Shown piece by piece: positions 1-7,349 of a stretch of DNA of 15,954 nt. A program made the position numbers and the translations under genes. The notes under the pieces are model-generated. The model was given only the letters and a program-made list of their open reading frames with translations. It made no database searches and was not told the DNA's origin. Within the stretch, counting starts at the first letter, position 1; every line of letters starts with the position of its first letter. The stretch is from Fidelibacterota bacterium (GTDB lineage Bacteria > Fidelibacterota > Marinisomatia > SCGC-AAA003-L08 > GCA-002704045). The DNA is taken from NCBI GenBank assembly GCA_002704045.1, contig PAFF01000005.1, positions 1 to 15,954 of the forward strand, read 5' to 3'.

Positions 1-173
1 TTTCAATTTACAATACCATGGGTCAATTAATGGATGTGATTGTTAATGATAATTTGAGTTCAGGATATCATACATATGTATGGGATGCAAATGACGCACC
101 TAGTGGATTATATCTAATCCAAACAGATGTAAATTCTAACATTAGTACTCAAAAAGTGTTGTTGATAAAGTAA
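1..173 (+). CDS. C-terminal fragment of a secreted protein with a T9SS/FlgD-like sorting domain
   Basis: The open frame enters from the left edge (first full codon at position 3) and ends at a TAA at 171-173, giving 56 residues. They read like the end of a FlgD-Ig/Por-secretion-type C-terminal domain: a YNTMGQ turn, a GYHTYVWDA strand, then the hallmark PSGLYL strand and a final STQKVLLIK strand. In Bacteroidota and relatives this beta-sandwich tail directs secreted or surface proteins through the type IX secretion system. FlgD-like Ig domains in related phyla look very similar, so secretion by T9SS is inference. The function of the missing N-terminal part cannot be told. A strong terminator follows 18 bp after the stop, so this gene ends its own transcript. 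Confidence 0.8.
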   Translation, partial: SIYNTMGQLMDVIVNDNLSSGYHTYVWDANDAPSGLYLIQTDVNSNISTQKVLLIK

Positions 174-191
174 GTAATTGTGTTTATTTAG

Positions 192-220
192 AAAAAGGAG
201 GCTATTTTAGTCTCCTTTTT
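192..220 (+). terminator. Intrinsic terminator after the T9SS-tail gene
   Basis: A near-perfect 12-bp stem pairs 192-203 with 209-220 around the 5-nt loop 204-208, with one G-T wobble (201/211). The GC-rich core is GGAG/CTCC, and the five T residues at 216-220 form the 3' arm of the stem. It lies 18 bp after the upstream stop codon and 23 bp before the next start codon. The matching A-tract (192-196) would also allow some activity in the opposite direction. Confidence 0.85.
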
Positions 221-223
221 CAT

Positions 224-233
224 TAAAATTTTG
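224..233 (+). promoter_or_regulatory. Possible -7/-10-like element for the GH16 gene (TAAAATTTTG)
   Basis: Only 23 bp separate the terminator from the GH16 start codon, so any dedicated promoter must sit here or overlap the hairpin. TAAAATTTTG at 224-233 contains AAATTTTG, one mismatch from the Bacteroidota-type -7 box TAnnTTTG. The same 10-mer lies upstream of gatC (4843-4852). With the box this close, transcription would start near position 240 and give an almost leaderless message. No clear -33/-35 element is visible. In DNA this AT-rich such a match can occur by chance, and one copy also lies inside the TonB receptor gene. Confidence 0.3.
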
Positions 234-243
234 GATTTCTTTT

Positions 244-1932
244 ATGTTTAATATTATAATTTTCTTTATTTCTTTAACCCTATCATTTGGATCAAGCGTC
301 AACTTTTCAATTGAAACAGAAGATGAATTTGGAGCTATGTGGGTTACAGGTTCATTTGATGGTTGGACAGGATGGGGTCTAGAATTATCACAAACAAATA
401 ATATTTGGACTGGTTCAATGTCATTACCCAACGGTGAGTATGAATATGTTGTATTGGGAGTAGATACCTCAATTCCTAATTGGTGGAATGACATATGGAA
501 TAATTCAACAACTTTTAATGCGCCAACAGGATCTGAATGTGATTTTACACCAAACGATGAGTGGCCTAATTATGGTTTTTTAATAAATAATAATGATATT
601 TCACAAAGTTATTGTGCAGGTACCTGTCAAAATAGCTGTAGTTCATTCAATGGATATTCAACTACTTTTACAGTGGATATGTCAGATATTGAGATTCAAA
701 CAGGTGATGGTAATTATCCAGCTATTTTCATTGTTGGTTCTGATGAACAATTAAATGGTCCAAATGGCTTGGCTATGGAAGAAATAGAAAATAATAGATG
801 GCAAATTTCAGTTGAATTACTTCCAGGAACTTATACTTATAAATTTAGAAATGGATATTATGATTATTGGGATAGCCCAGGTTGGGAAAATATCACTGGC
901 TTTTGTTCATCAGGAGATTTTAACGATAGACAAATAACGGTAACAAATGATAATCAAGTTTTAAATGAAGTTTGTTTTAATAGCTGCATTGAGTGTGATT
1001 CAGGACCGGAAGAATACGTACTTGTTTGGAGTGATGAGTTTAATGGAAATGACATCGATTTGAATAAATGGACTTTTGAAATAGGAAATGGCAGCTGGGG
1101 TTGGGGAAATGGAGAACATCAATATTACACATCCAGATCAGAAAATGCATTCATTGAGAATGGTAATCTAGTTATTCAAGCCTTATATGAAAATTATAAT
1201 GGTTACAATTATACTTCAGCAAGAATGAAAACTGTTAATCAAGGTGATTGGGTTTATGGAAAAATTAAAGCTAGAATTAAAGTTCCATCTGCCAATGGTA
1301 CCTGGCCAGCATTTTGGATGATGCCAACCAATTCTGTTTATGGTGGTTGGCCGCATAGTGGTGAAATTGATATTATGGAACACTATGGTTGTGATAATTT
1401 AGAAAATCATCCTGAAGCAACTGTTCATAATAGCACATATAACTGGAACGGTGGAATTCCACCTACATCCTATGAAGAATTTATTTCAACAGCAACATCA
1501 GAATTCCATGAATATGAGTTAGAATGGACTGAAAGTGAACTGAAATTTTATATTAATGGTAATTGGATTGGCACATATTACAATAATAATTCAGGCTGGC
1601 AACAATGGCCTTATGATCAAGAATTTTATATTATACTAAATCTTGCGATTGGTAGTCATTTTATGAGTTGTGAAACAGAAAATAATCTTTTTCCGCAAAG
1701 ATATGAAATAGATTATGTGAGAGTTTATCAATTACAAAATACTGAAAATATAGATTTATATGGAGATATCAATTTAGATGGTACTCTAAATATAATTGAT
1801 GTTATAATGATGGTTGAATTCGCTATTGGAAATGAAACTCCCTCAAATTTTGAGTTTTTAATTTTAGATATTAATGAAGATTTAAACTTAGATATACTTG
1901 ATATTATTCAATTAGTAGAATTAATTTTATAA
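244..1932 (+). CDS. Secreted GH16 beta-glucanase (laminarinase-like) with tandem N-terminal modules and C-terminal dockerin
   Basis: A 562-residue exported endo-beta-1,3(4)-glucanase-type enzyme, probably cleaving laminarin-like glucans outside the cell. Residues 1-18 form a signal peptide. Two related beta-sandwich modules follow (about 19-137 and 140-251), each with a GSF/GSD-type strand, a G(E/T)Y(E/T)Y strand and a Cys set (C99, C124, C128, C132; C221, C244, C248, C251). They resemble glycogen/starch-binding (CBM20/48-like) folds. The GH16 domain spans about 258-498 and keeps the GEIDIMEHYG active-site motif: E374 nucleophile, D376, E379 acid/base. Residues 503-562 hold two calcium-loop repeats typical of a type I dockerin (D508/N510/D512/T514/N516/D519 and D542/N544/D546/N548/D550/D553). 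There is no T9SS tail. The start follows from the signal peptide; I see no Shine-Dalgarno site. The enzyme class is firm, but the exact substrate (laminarin, mixed-linkage glucan or another GH16 substrate) is not. Confidence 0.93.
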   Translation: MFNIIIFFISLTLSFGSSVNFSIETEDEFGAMWVTGSFDGWTGWGLELSQTNNIWTGSMSLPNGEYEYVVLGVDTSIPNWWNDIWNNSTTFNAPTGSECDFTPNDEWPNYGFLINNNDISQSYCAGTCQNSCSSFNGYSTTFTVDMSDIEIQTGDGNYPAIFIVGSDEQLNGPNGLAMEEIENNRWQISVELLPGTYTYKFRNGYYDYWDSPGWENITGFCSSGDFNDRQITVTNDNQVLNEVCFNSCIECDSGPEEYVLVWSDEFNGNDIDLNKWTFEIGNGSWGWGNGEHQYYTSRSENAFIENGNLVIQALYENYNGYNYTSARMKTVNQGDWVYGKIKARIKVPSANGTWPAFWMMPTNSVYGGWPHSGEIDIMEHYGCDNLENHPEATVHNSTYNWNGGIPPTSYEEFISTATSEFHEYELEWTESELKFYINGNWIGTYYNNNSGWQQWPYDQEFYIILNLAIGSHFMSCETENNLFPQRYEIDYVRVYQLQNTENIDLYGDINLDGTLNIIDVIMMVEFAIGNETPSNFEFLILDINEDLNLDILDIIQLVELIL

Positions 1933-1944
1933 TTAATCAACTAC
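1915..1944. terminator. AT-rich inverted repeat across the abutting convergent stop codons (weak candidate terminator)
   Basis: GH16 (TAA 1930-1932) and pyk (TAA read from 1935-1933) end back to back. An inverted repeat spans the junction: 1920-1926 pairs with 1931-1937 (all A-T, loop 1927-1930), extended by GTAG 1915-1918 with CTAC 1941-1944 across a small internal loop. The stem is too AT-rich, and lacks a following T-tract on either strand, to be a convincing intrinsic terminator. It is the only structure at this junction that could serve as one. Confidence 0.25.
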
Positions 1945-3342
1945 ATGAATTTTAATCATATTAGTAGTACCTGAAATTCCAATTGGAACTCCAGCAGTGA
2001 TTATAACCTTGTCTCCTTTATCAATATATTTTTTATCTTTCATAATTGATATATAATTTAAAATCATTTCATCTGTTGATGTATATTGTTTTACTTTAAT
2101 TGATGTAACACCCCAAATTAATGATAACATTCTACAAGTATCTGGATAAGGACATAATGCATATATATTAGAATTTGGTCTATATTGTGCCATTTTAATT
2201 GCAGTACTTCCCGATTCGGTCATTACAATTATCGCCTTGATATGTAAATCATTTGACATATTCATAGCTGCGTGACAAATCGAAGATCTCCTATCACTTT
2301 TTCTTACCTTATCAGGTATATATCGACTAAAATTCAAAGGATCTAAATCAGCTTCTACAGTATTAGCAATAGAACTCATCATTTCTAATGATTCTATTGG
2401 ATATTTGCCAACTGCTGTTTCTGCAGATAACATCACTGCATCAACACCATCATAAATTGCATTTGCTATATCATTTACCTCAGCTCTAGTAGGGTTAACG
2501 TTGTTGATCATCGATTCCAACATTTGAGTTGCAATTATAACAGGTTTTTTATTTTGTAAACATTTATTTACAATTTCTTTTTGTAATAAAGGTAATTGGT
2601 TAATGGGCATCTCTACACCAAGATCACCTCTAGCAACTAAAATACCATCAAAGGCCATTGCGATTTTTTTTAAATTTTGAATAGCTTCAGGTTTTTCTAT
2701 TTTTGCAATAACAGGTATTTGATGATTATGTTTTTGAAAAATTTTTTTCAATTTTAAAATATCTTCCTCAGATCTGACAAATGACATTGCTAACCAATCA
2801 ATTTTTAATTCTAGAGCTAGTTTAACATCATCAATATCTTTTTTCGTAACGGTATCTACATCCAAATCAATACCTGGCAAGTTTATTCCTTTACCATTGA
2901 TTATTTCACCATCATTTTGTGATTTTATTTTTAGTATGTTATCTTTGGTACCCTCTACTTTAAATGATAGGTAACCATCATCTATTTTTACCAATGCACC
3001 AGGCTTTATATTTTTAAATTTAAGAGGCAAATTTATTGGAATATCTACTTTACCGTTTCCTAAAGTAAATGCTTGATTTTTTTTTACTTTTATATTTTGA
3101 TGTTTATTATCAAAACTAACTCTAATCTTTGGACCGCACAGATCAAATAATATTGCTACTGAACGATCCAACTTTTCTGCCTGTTTTCTAATTTTAATAA
3201 TAAGTTTTTTTAAATCATTTAAATCATATTGATGAGACATATTTATTCTGGCTATATTCATTCCAGATAATATCATTTTTTTTAAATTTGTTGATTTTTC
3301 ACTTGAAGGCCCAATAGTAGCTATTATTTTTGTTTTTTTCAT
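1933..3342 (-). CDS. pyk: Pyruvate kinase (predicted K+-independent type)
   Basis: A 469-residue pyruvate kinase, converting phosphoenolpyruvate plus ADP to pyruvate plus ATP at the end of glycolysis in the cytoplasm. The barrel opens with the canonical TKIIATIGPSS. Substrate-binding R32 sits in ARINMSH, the B domain covers roughly 70-165, and the signature IAKIEKPEAI carries catalytic K214 and metal ligand E216. VARGDLGVE, ATQMLESM and the SAETAVGKYP motif follow, then a C-terminal regulatory-type domain ending at HVVD. The activating-cation region reads L68-C69-G-P-K72-I-R-V75. Rabbit muscle enzyme has Thr113, Lys114, Glu117 and Thr120 there; Lys at 117 with Leu113 and a branched residue at 120 marks the K+-independent subgroup, although Cys at 114 is unusual (Gln is the norm). 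The gene starts 14 bp after the cca stop and is probably transcribed with it. Confidence 0.97.
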   Translation of the reverse strand: MKKTKIIATIGPSSEKSTNLKKMILSGMNIARINMSHQYDLNDLKKLIIKIRKQAEKLDRSVAILFDLCGPKIRVSFDNKHQNIKVKKNQAFTLGNGKVDIPINLPLKFKNIKPGALVKIDDGYLSFKVEGTKDNILKIKSQNDGEIINGKGINLPGIDLDVDTVTKKDIDDVKLALELKIDWLAMSFVRSEEDILKLKKIFQKHNHQIPVIAKIEKPEAIQNLKKIAMAFDGILVARGDLGVEMPINQLPLLQKEIVNKCLQNKKPVIIATQMLESMINNVNPTRAEVNDIANAIYDGVDAVMLSAETAVGKYPIESLEMMSSIANTVEADLDPLNFSRYIPDKVRKSDRRSSICHAAMNMSNDLHIKAIIVMTESGSTAIKMAQYRPNSNIYALCPYPDTCRMLSLIWGVTSIKVKQYTSTDEMILNYISIMKDKKYIDKGDKVIITAGVPIGISGTTNMIKIHVVD

Positions 3343-3356
3343 TTCGTAAATTTAAG

Positions 3357-4775
3357 TTAATTATCTAAATATTTGTCTTTTATTTTTATCATATAATTAT
3401 AAGCAGCATCATAATCATTTTTTATAATACCTTCCAATATAGCCTCTTCAATAGCTATTTTTATTTGTCCAACTATAGGGCCTGGTTCTAAATTTAAATC
3501 TTTCATTATGACTTCGCCTCTAACTGGTGATTGAAATTTTTCCATTTCATCTTTTAATTTTACATTTTTTATTAACTCTTCTACAATATCAAAATTTTTA
3601 ATATATTTTTTTACTTTACTTGGATTTTTGGTTGTTATATCAGCTCTGCATAATATCATTAAGTCATCAATTAGATCGCCAGCTTCAAGAATTAACCGCC
3701 TAACGGCACTATCAGTGATCTCTTTTTTTGCTAAAGCAATTGGTCTTAAATGTAATTTGGTTAAAATTTGAAGATAATTTTTTAATTTTTTTGGCAGTTT
3801 CATTCGCTTAGCAATATATGAAATCATTCTTTTACCAACTTCTTCATGACCGTGATAGGTCCATCCCTTTATGTTATTAAATCTCTTAGTAATTGGCTTA
3901 GCAATGTCGTGAACCAAAGCTGCAAACCTTATTTCCATTTTATTTGTTAACATAGCAGCATTATCTACAACTTGTAATGTATGAATAAATACATCTTTAT
4001 GGCCCATACCATTAATAATTTCTACTCCAGGCATATCTAACATCTCAGGAAAAACATATTCTAGTAATTTAGATTTTTGCATTAAATAAAACCCAATACT
4101 TGGCTTGTCAGTACTAAGTAACTTTACCAACTCTTCTGTAATTCTTTCCTGAGAAATTATTTTTAATCTTTCTCTGTTGATTTTAATATTTTCAAAAGAT
4201 TTTATATCGATTTCAAAATTTAATTGTGCAGCAAATCTTACAGCTCTCAACATCCTCAAAGGATCATCTTTATAGGTTTTATCAGGATCAAGCGGAGTAA
4301 TTAGTTTTTTATCTTTTATATCTTTGATACCATTAAATGGATCAGAAATTTTACCATAACTTTCAGGTAAAATTGAAACTGCTATTGTATTTACTGTAAA
4401 ATCTCTTCTAGATAAGTCATCATTAATATCACTAAAAACAACTAATGGCTTCCTTGAGTTCTTTAAATATGTTTCTGACCTAGCAGTTGAAACTTCTATT
4501 TTTAAATTTTTAAAACTGAGCTGCGCAGTACCAAATTTTTCGAAAGCAACAAATCCATCTGATTCAAGTATTTTTGATAATTTTTTTGCGAAACTTACAC
4601 CATTTTTTTCAACAACTATATCAATGTCATTTGCAGTTTTATTCATCAAAAGATCTCGAATATACCCCCCAACTAAAAATGTTTTACAACCCAAGGAATG
4701 ACCCAATTGACCTGCTAGCTTGAAAATACGTTTATGATTTTTATTTTGATTTAAAAGGTTTTTTATACTACTCAT
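3357..4775 (-). CDS. cca: CCA tRNA nucleotidyltransferase with HD domain
   Basis: A 472-residue class II nucleotidyltransferase that adds or repairs the 3' CCA end of tRNAs. The head domain shows LVGGYIRDLL (G36, G37, R40, D41), catalytic carboxylates D50 and D52 in DIDIVV, E94 as the likely third carboxylate, the RRDFTVNT motif at 123-130, DPLRMLRAVRFAAQ (171-184) and an ERITEEL helix (210-216). A C-terminal HD phosphohydrolase domain follows (H259/H265, H289-D290, then HGHEE). That combination and length fit the CCA-adding enzymes with HD domains common in FCB bacteria, rather than poly(A) polymerase. A bacterium could split CCA activity between two such enzymes, so a C-only or A-only role is possible. 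It is the first gene of a two-gene minus-strand unit with pyk. There is no Shine-Dalgarno site; a promoter-like box lies directly upstream. Confidence 0.93.
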   Translation of the reverse strand: MSSIKNLLNQNKNHKRIFKLAGQLGHSLGCKTFLVGGYIRDLLMNKTANDIDIVVEKNGVSFAKKLSKILESDGFVAFEKFGTAQLSFKNLKIEVSTARSETYLKNSRKPLVVFSDINDDLSRRDFTVNTIAVSILPESYGKISDPFNGIKDIKDKKLITPLDPDKTYKDDPLRMLRAVRFAAQLNFEIDIKSFENIKINRERLKIISQERITEELVKLLSTDKPSIGFYLMQKSKLLEYVFPEMLDMPGVEIINGMGHKDVFIHTLQVVDNAAMLTNKMEIRFAALVHDIAKPITKRFNNIKGWTYHGHEEVGKRMISYIAKRMKLPKKLKNYLQILTKLHLRPIALAKKEITDSAVRRLILEAGDLIDDLMILCRADITTKNPSKVKKYIKNFDIVEELIKNVKLKDEMEKFQSPVRGEVIMKDLNLEPGPIVGQIKIAIEEAILEGIIKNDYDAAYNYMIKIKDKYLDN

Positions 4776-4874
4776 TCAACACAAAGTTAATTTGATTATT
4801 TATTTTAGTAAAAGTTATAAATTATTTTTATAAAATAAGTTATAAAATTTTGATAAATTTAAGAATTAATTTTA
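4776..4874. promoter_or_regulatory. Divergent promoter region between cca and gatC
   Basis: The only sizeable intergenic gap (99 bp, very AT-rich) separates the minus-strand cca-pyk unit from the long plus-strand operon, so both promoters should lie here. Toward cca, TAACTTTG (4789 down to 4782) exactly matches the FCB-type -7 consensus TAnnTTTG and ends only 6 nt before the start codon, suggesting a leaderless transcript. Toward gatC, TAAAATTTTG (4843-4852) is a near match 22 nt before the ATG, and TATAAA (4841-4846) is an alternative -10. The 10-mer AAGTTATAAA occurs twice (4812-4821 and 4837-4846), with a third partial AAGTTA at 4784-4789. Promoter presence follows from gene layout; the individual boxes are inferred. 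Confidence 0.55.
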
Positions 4875-5183
4875 ATGACAAAATCTAACAAAATATCAAA
4901 AAATGTTGTAAAAAAAATTGCTGAATTAGCAAGGTTAAAACTTAACGATTCTGATTGTAGTTTGTTTTCTAAACAAATGTCCAACATTGTATCTTACATT
5001 TCAAAACTTGACGAAATAGATACAAAAAAAATTAAACCCTTATCTAGCATAATACCCTATCAAAAAAATGTGATGAGAAATGATAATATTAAAAGCTCTT
5101 TAAAATTAGAACAAAGTTTAAAGAATACACCTGAAAAAGATGACAACTACATTCAAGTTCCTAAAATCATACGTACCAAGTGA
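4875..5183 (+). CDS. gatC: Asp/Glu-tRNA(Asn/Gln) amidotransferase subunit C
   Basis: A 102-residue GatC, the small subunit that stabilises the GatCAB amidotransferase converting Glu-tRNA(Gln) and Asp-tRNA(Asn) to the correct amide forms. Family hallmarks are the helical start KKIAELARLKL, the second helix with the NIVSYISKLDEIDT pattern, a Pro-containing linker (KPLSSIIP), and the end APE/TPEKDDNYIQVPKI, close to the usual (D/E)GFFRVPKIL. Length is normal for the family. gatA and gatB are not in the window, so the complex must be encoded in pieces. This is the first gene of the long plus-strand run. Its stop overlaps the pyrG start as GTGA (5180-5183), suggesting translational coupling. No Shine-Dalgarno site is evident before its ATG. 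Confidence 0.92.
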   Translation: MTKSNKISKNVVKKIAELARLKLNDSDCSLFSKQMSNIVSYISKLDEIDTKKIKPLSSIIPYQKNVMRNDNIKSSLKLEQSLKNTPEKDDNYIQVPKIIRTK

Positions 5184-6823
5184 AAAGAAAAAATCCAGTT
5201 AAATATATTTTTGTATTAGGTGGTGTGCTTTCTGGCTTGGGAAAAGGTATAGTGGCATCATCTCTGGGTTTTTTACTGAAATCAAACAAATATAAAGTTA
5301 CCATTCAAAAATTAGATCCATATCTTAATATTGATCCTGGAACTATGAATCCTTTTCAACATGGTGAGGTGTTTGTTTTGGATGATGGGTCAGAAACCGA
5401 TCTTGACTTAGGGCATTATGAACGCTTTATAAACGAAAATATGTCAAGTTTAAATACAACATCTGCAGGTACTGTATATTGGAATGTTTTAAACGAAGAA
5501 AGAAAAGGTAATTTTTTAGGTGAAACAATACAAGTTATTCCTCACATAACAAATGAAATTAAAAGAAGAATTAGGAGCGTAAATCCAAATAGAAAATTTG
5601 ATATTATTATTTCAGAAGTTGGTGGTACAGTAGGTGATATTGAAAGTCAACCTTTTGTTGAAGCAATAAGACAATTAAGATTAGATGTTGGTAAAAAAAA
5701 TTGTTTAATCATACACACAACTCTACTTCCTTATATTAATGCAAGTAGAGAAATGAAAACAAAACCAACGCAACATAGTGTAATGAGACTTAGGGAGTCT
5801 GGACTTGATCCTGACATAATAGTTTGTAGAACTGAAAACTCAAATCATTTAAATTTAAAATTAAAAAAGAAAATAGCATTATTTTGTAATGTTGAATCTA
5901 ATATGGTATTTGAATCTCCTGATGTTGCTACCATTTATGAAATCCCATTAGTTTTAAACAATCAAAATTTTGATAAAGCCATAATGAAAAAATTAAATCT
6001 CAAGATTGATAACAATCAAAAAGACATTAATTATTTGACTGATTTTATAAATAGTTTTAAAAAACCTTCTTACTCATTAAATATTGCAATTTGTGGTAAA
6101 TACAATAGTCTTCAGGACTCATACAAAAGTATATTGGAAGCCTTTGTTCATGCTGGTGTTAAAAATAAAGCTAAAATTATCATAACGTGGATTGATACAG
6201 AAAAAATTAACTCAGGTACAAATTTTGAACTATTATTTAAAAATATAGATGGTATATTAATACCTGGAGGTTTTGGTGATAGAGGAATTGAAGGTAAAAT
6301 TTTATGCTCCAAATATGCTCGTGAAAATTTAATACCATTTTTTGGTATTTGTCTTGGTTTACAGTGCGCTATAATTGATATTGCAAGACATCTGTGTAAT
6401 TTTAAAAATTCTAACAGCTCGGAATTTAATTCAAAAACAAAATATCCAGTAGTTGATTTAATGAATGATCAAAAAGGAGTAAGACTTAAAGGTGCATCAA
6501 TGAGACTGGGTTCATACTCTTGTCAATTGAAATCTAATACCTTAGCACAAAGTGCCTATTCAAAATATAAAGTAAAAGAACGACATCGACACAGATATGA
6601 AGTCAATAATCTATTTAAGGAAGAATTTAAAAAAAATGGTGTAGTTTTTAGCGGAATAAATCCAGACTTAGATTTAATTGAAATAATTGAATTAAAAAAA
6701 CATCCTTGGTTTTTAGCTGTTCAATTTCATCCAGAACTTAAAAGTAGAATAGTTGAACCTCATCCATTATTTGAAGATTTTATAAAAGCATCAATAGGTT
6801 TTAGCAATGAGTCTAAACAATAA
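5180..6823 (+). CDS. pyrG: CTP synthase (glutamine hydrolysing)
   Basis: A 547-residue CTP synthase making CTP from UTP, ATP and glutamine. The synthetase domain begins YIFVLGGVLSGLGKGI and contains KLDPYLNIDPGTMNPFQHGEVFV, shortened here to its core PGTMNPFQHGE, then DLDLGHYERF, QVIPHITNEI and GGTVGDIESQPF. The C-terminal class I glutaminase domain (about 297-540) shows PGGFGDRG, the nucleophile C391 in GICLGLQ, and the H517/E519 pair in QFHPE, so the triad is complete. Start choice: GTG at 5180, overlapping the gatC stop in a GTGA junction, puts the conserved N-terminus at the expected place. No better ATG lies upstream of the P-loop. The 3' end overlaps kdsC by 17 bp. CTP feeds nucleic acid and phospholipid synthesis and also the CMP-KDO step downstream of KdsC. 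Confidence 0.97.
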   Translation: MKRKNPVKYIFVLGGVLSGLGKGIVASSLGFLLKSNKYKVTIQKLDPYLNIDPGTMNPFQHGEVFVLDDGSETDLDLGHYERFINENMSSLNTTSAGTVYWNVLNEERKGNFLGETIQVIPHITNEIKRRIRSVNPNRKFDIIISEVGGTVGDIESQPFVEAIRQLRLDVGKKNCLIIHTTLLPYINASREMKTKPTQHSVMRLRESGLDPDIIVCRTENSNHLNLKLKKKIALFCNVESNMVFESPDVATIYEIPLVLNNQNFDKAIMKKLNLKIDNNQKDINYLTDFINSFKKPSYSLNIAICGKYNSLQDSYKSILEAFVHAGVKNKAKIIITWIDTEKINSGTNFELLFKNIDGILIPGGFGDRGIEGKILCSKYARENLIPFFGICLGLQCAIIDIARHLCNFKNSNSSEFNSKTKYPVVDLMNDQKGVRLKGASMRLGSYSCQLKSNTLAQSAYSKYKVKERHRHRYEVNNLFKEEFKKNGVVFSGINPDLDLIEIIELKKHPWFLAVQFHPELKSRIVEPHPLFEDFIKASIGFSNESKQ

Positions 6824-7349
6824 AGCAAATAAAATTAAACTTATAATAACTGATGTTGATGGAGTATTAACTAATGGCAAGATTTATATTGATAATAATA
6901 AAAATGAAATTAAAAATTTTCACGTTGATGATGGTGCTGGGGTAGCTCTAGCAAGATTAGCAGATATACCTGTTGCTTTTTTATCAGGACGATATTCAGA
7001 ATCTACATCCATTCGTGCTAAAGAGCTGAAAATTTTATTTTGCATTCAAGGTGTACTTGATAAAATAACAGCTTATAAAGAAATTATTAATTATTACAAA
7101 TTAAAAAAGGAAAATGTATGTTATGTTGGAGATGGATTAATTGATATTCCTCCTATTATAGAATCTGGATTATCAGTAACTGTACCTAATGCTCACTCAA
7201 AAATTATAAAAATTTCAGACTATGTTACTTCAAAATCTGGTGGTGAAGGTGTTCTACTTGAAGTAGTAGAATTGATTTTAGATAAACAAAATAGACTAGA
7301 AAAAATAATGGACAATATGATTAAAAAAATATATTGCTATGACAAATAA
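6807..7349 (+). CDS. kdsC: KDO-8-phosphate phosphatase (HAD superfamily, KdsC type)
   Basis: A 180-residue cytoplasmic HAD phosphatase that releases KDO from KDO-8-phosphate for LPS core synthesis. Motif I is D16-V-D18-GVLT, with D16 the nucleophile. The family-specific HVDDGAGVALA loop follows (about 39-49), then motif II S60-G-R62 with YSESTSIRAKEL, motif III K86, and motif IV G108-D109-GLI-D113. The last is a GDxxxD variant in place of the more common GDDxxD. Length matches minimal capless KdsC. A cytidylyltransferase fusion (NeuA-type) is absent, so the KDO role is favoured over sialic-acid phosphatase, and the adjacent lptC-lptB supports this. The ATG at 6807 lies inside the end of pyrG and the gene overlaps lptC by 11 bp. 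kdsA, kdsB and kdsD are not in the window. Confidence 0.9.
   Translation: MSLNNKANKIKLIITDVDGVLTNGKIYIDNNKNEIKNFHVDDGAGVALARLADIPVAFLSGRYSESTSIRAKELKILFCIQGVLDKITAYKEIINYYKLKKENVCYVGDGLIDIPPIIESGLSVTVPNAHSKIIKISDYVTSKSGGEGVLLEVVELILDKQNRLEKIMDNMIKKIYCYDK

Noticed and set aside
207..494. Minus-strand open frame opposite the terminator and GH16 start (95 codons)
   Set aside because: It crosses the terminator hairpin, shows no recognisable domain, and lies opposite a clearly coding region.
1568..1574. TTGGCAC resembling the -24 half of a sigma-54 promoter
   Set aside because: No TTGC -12 half at the proper spacing, and it lies deep inside the GH16 coding sequence.
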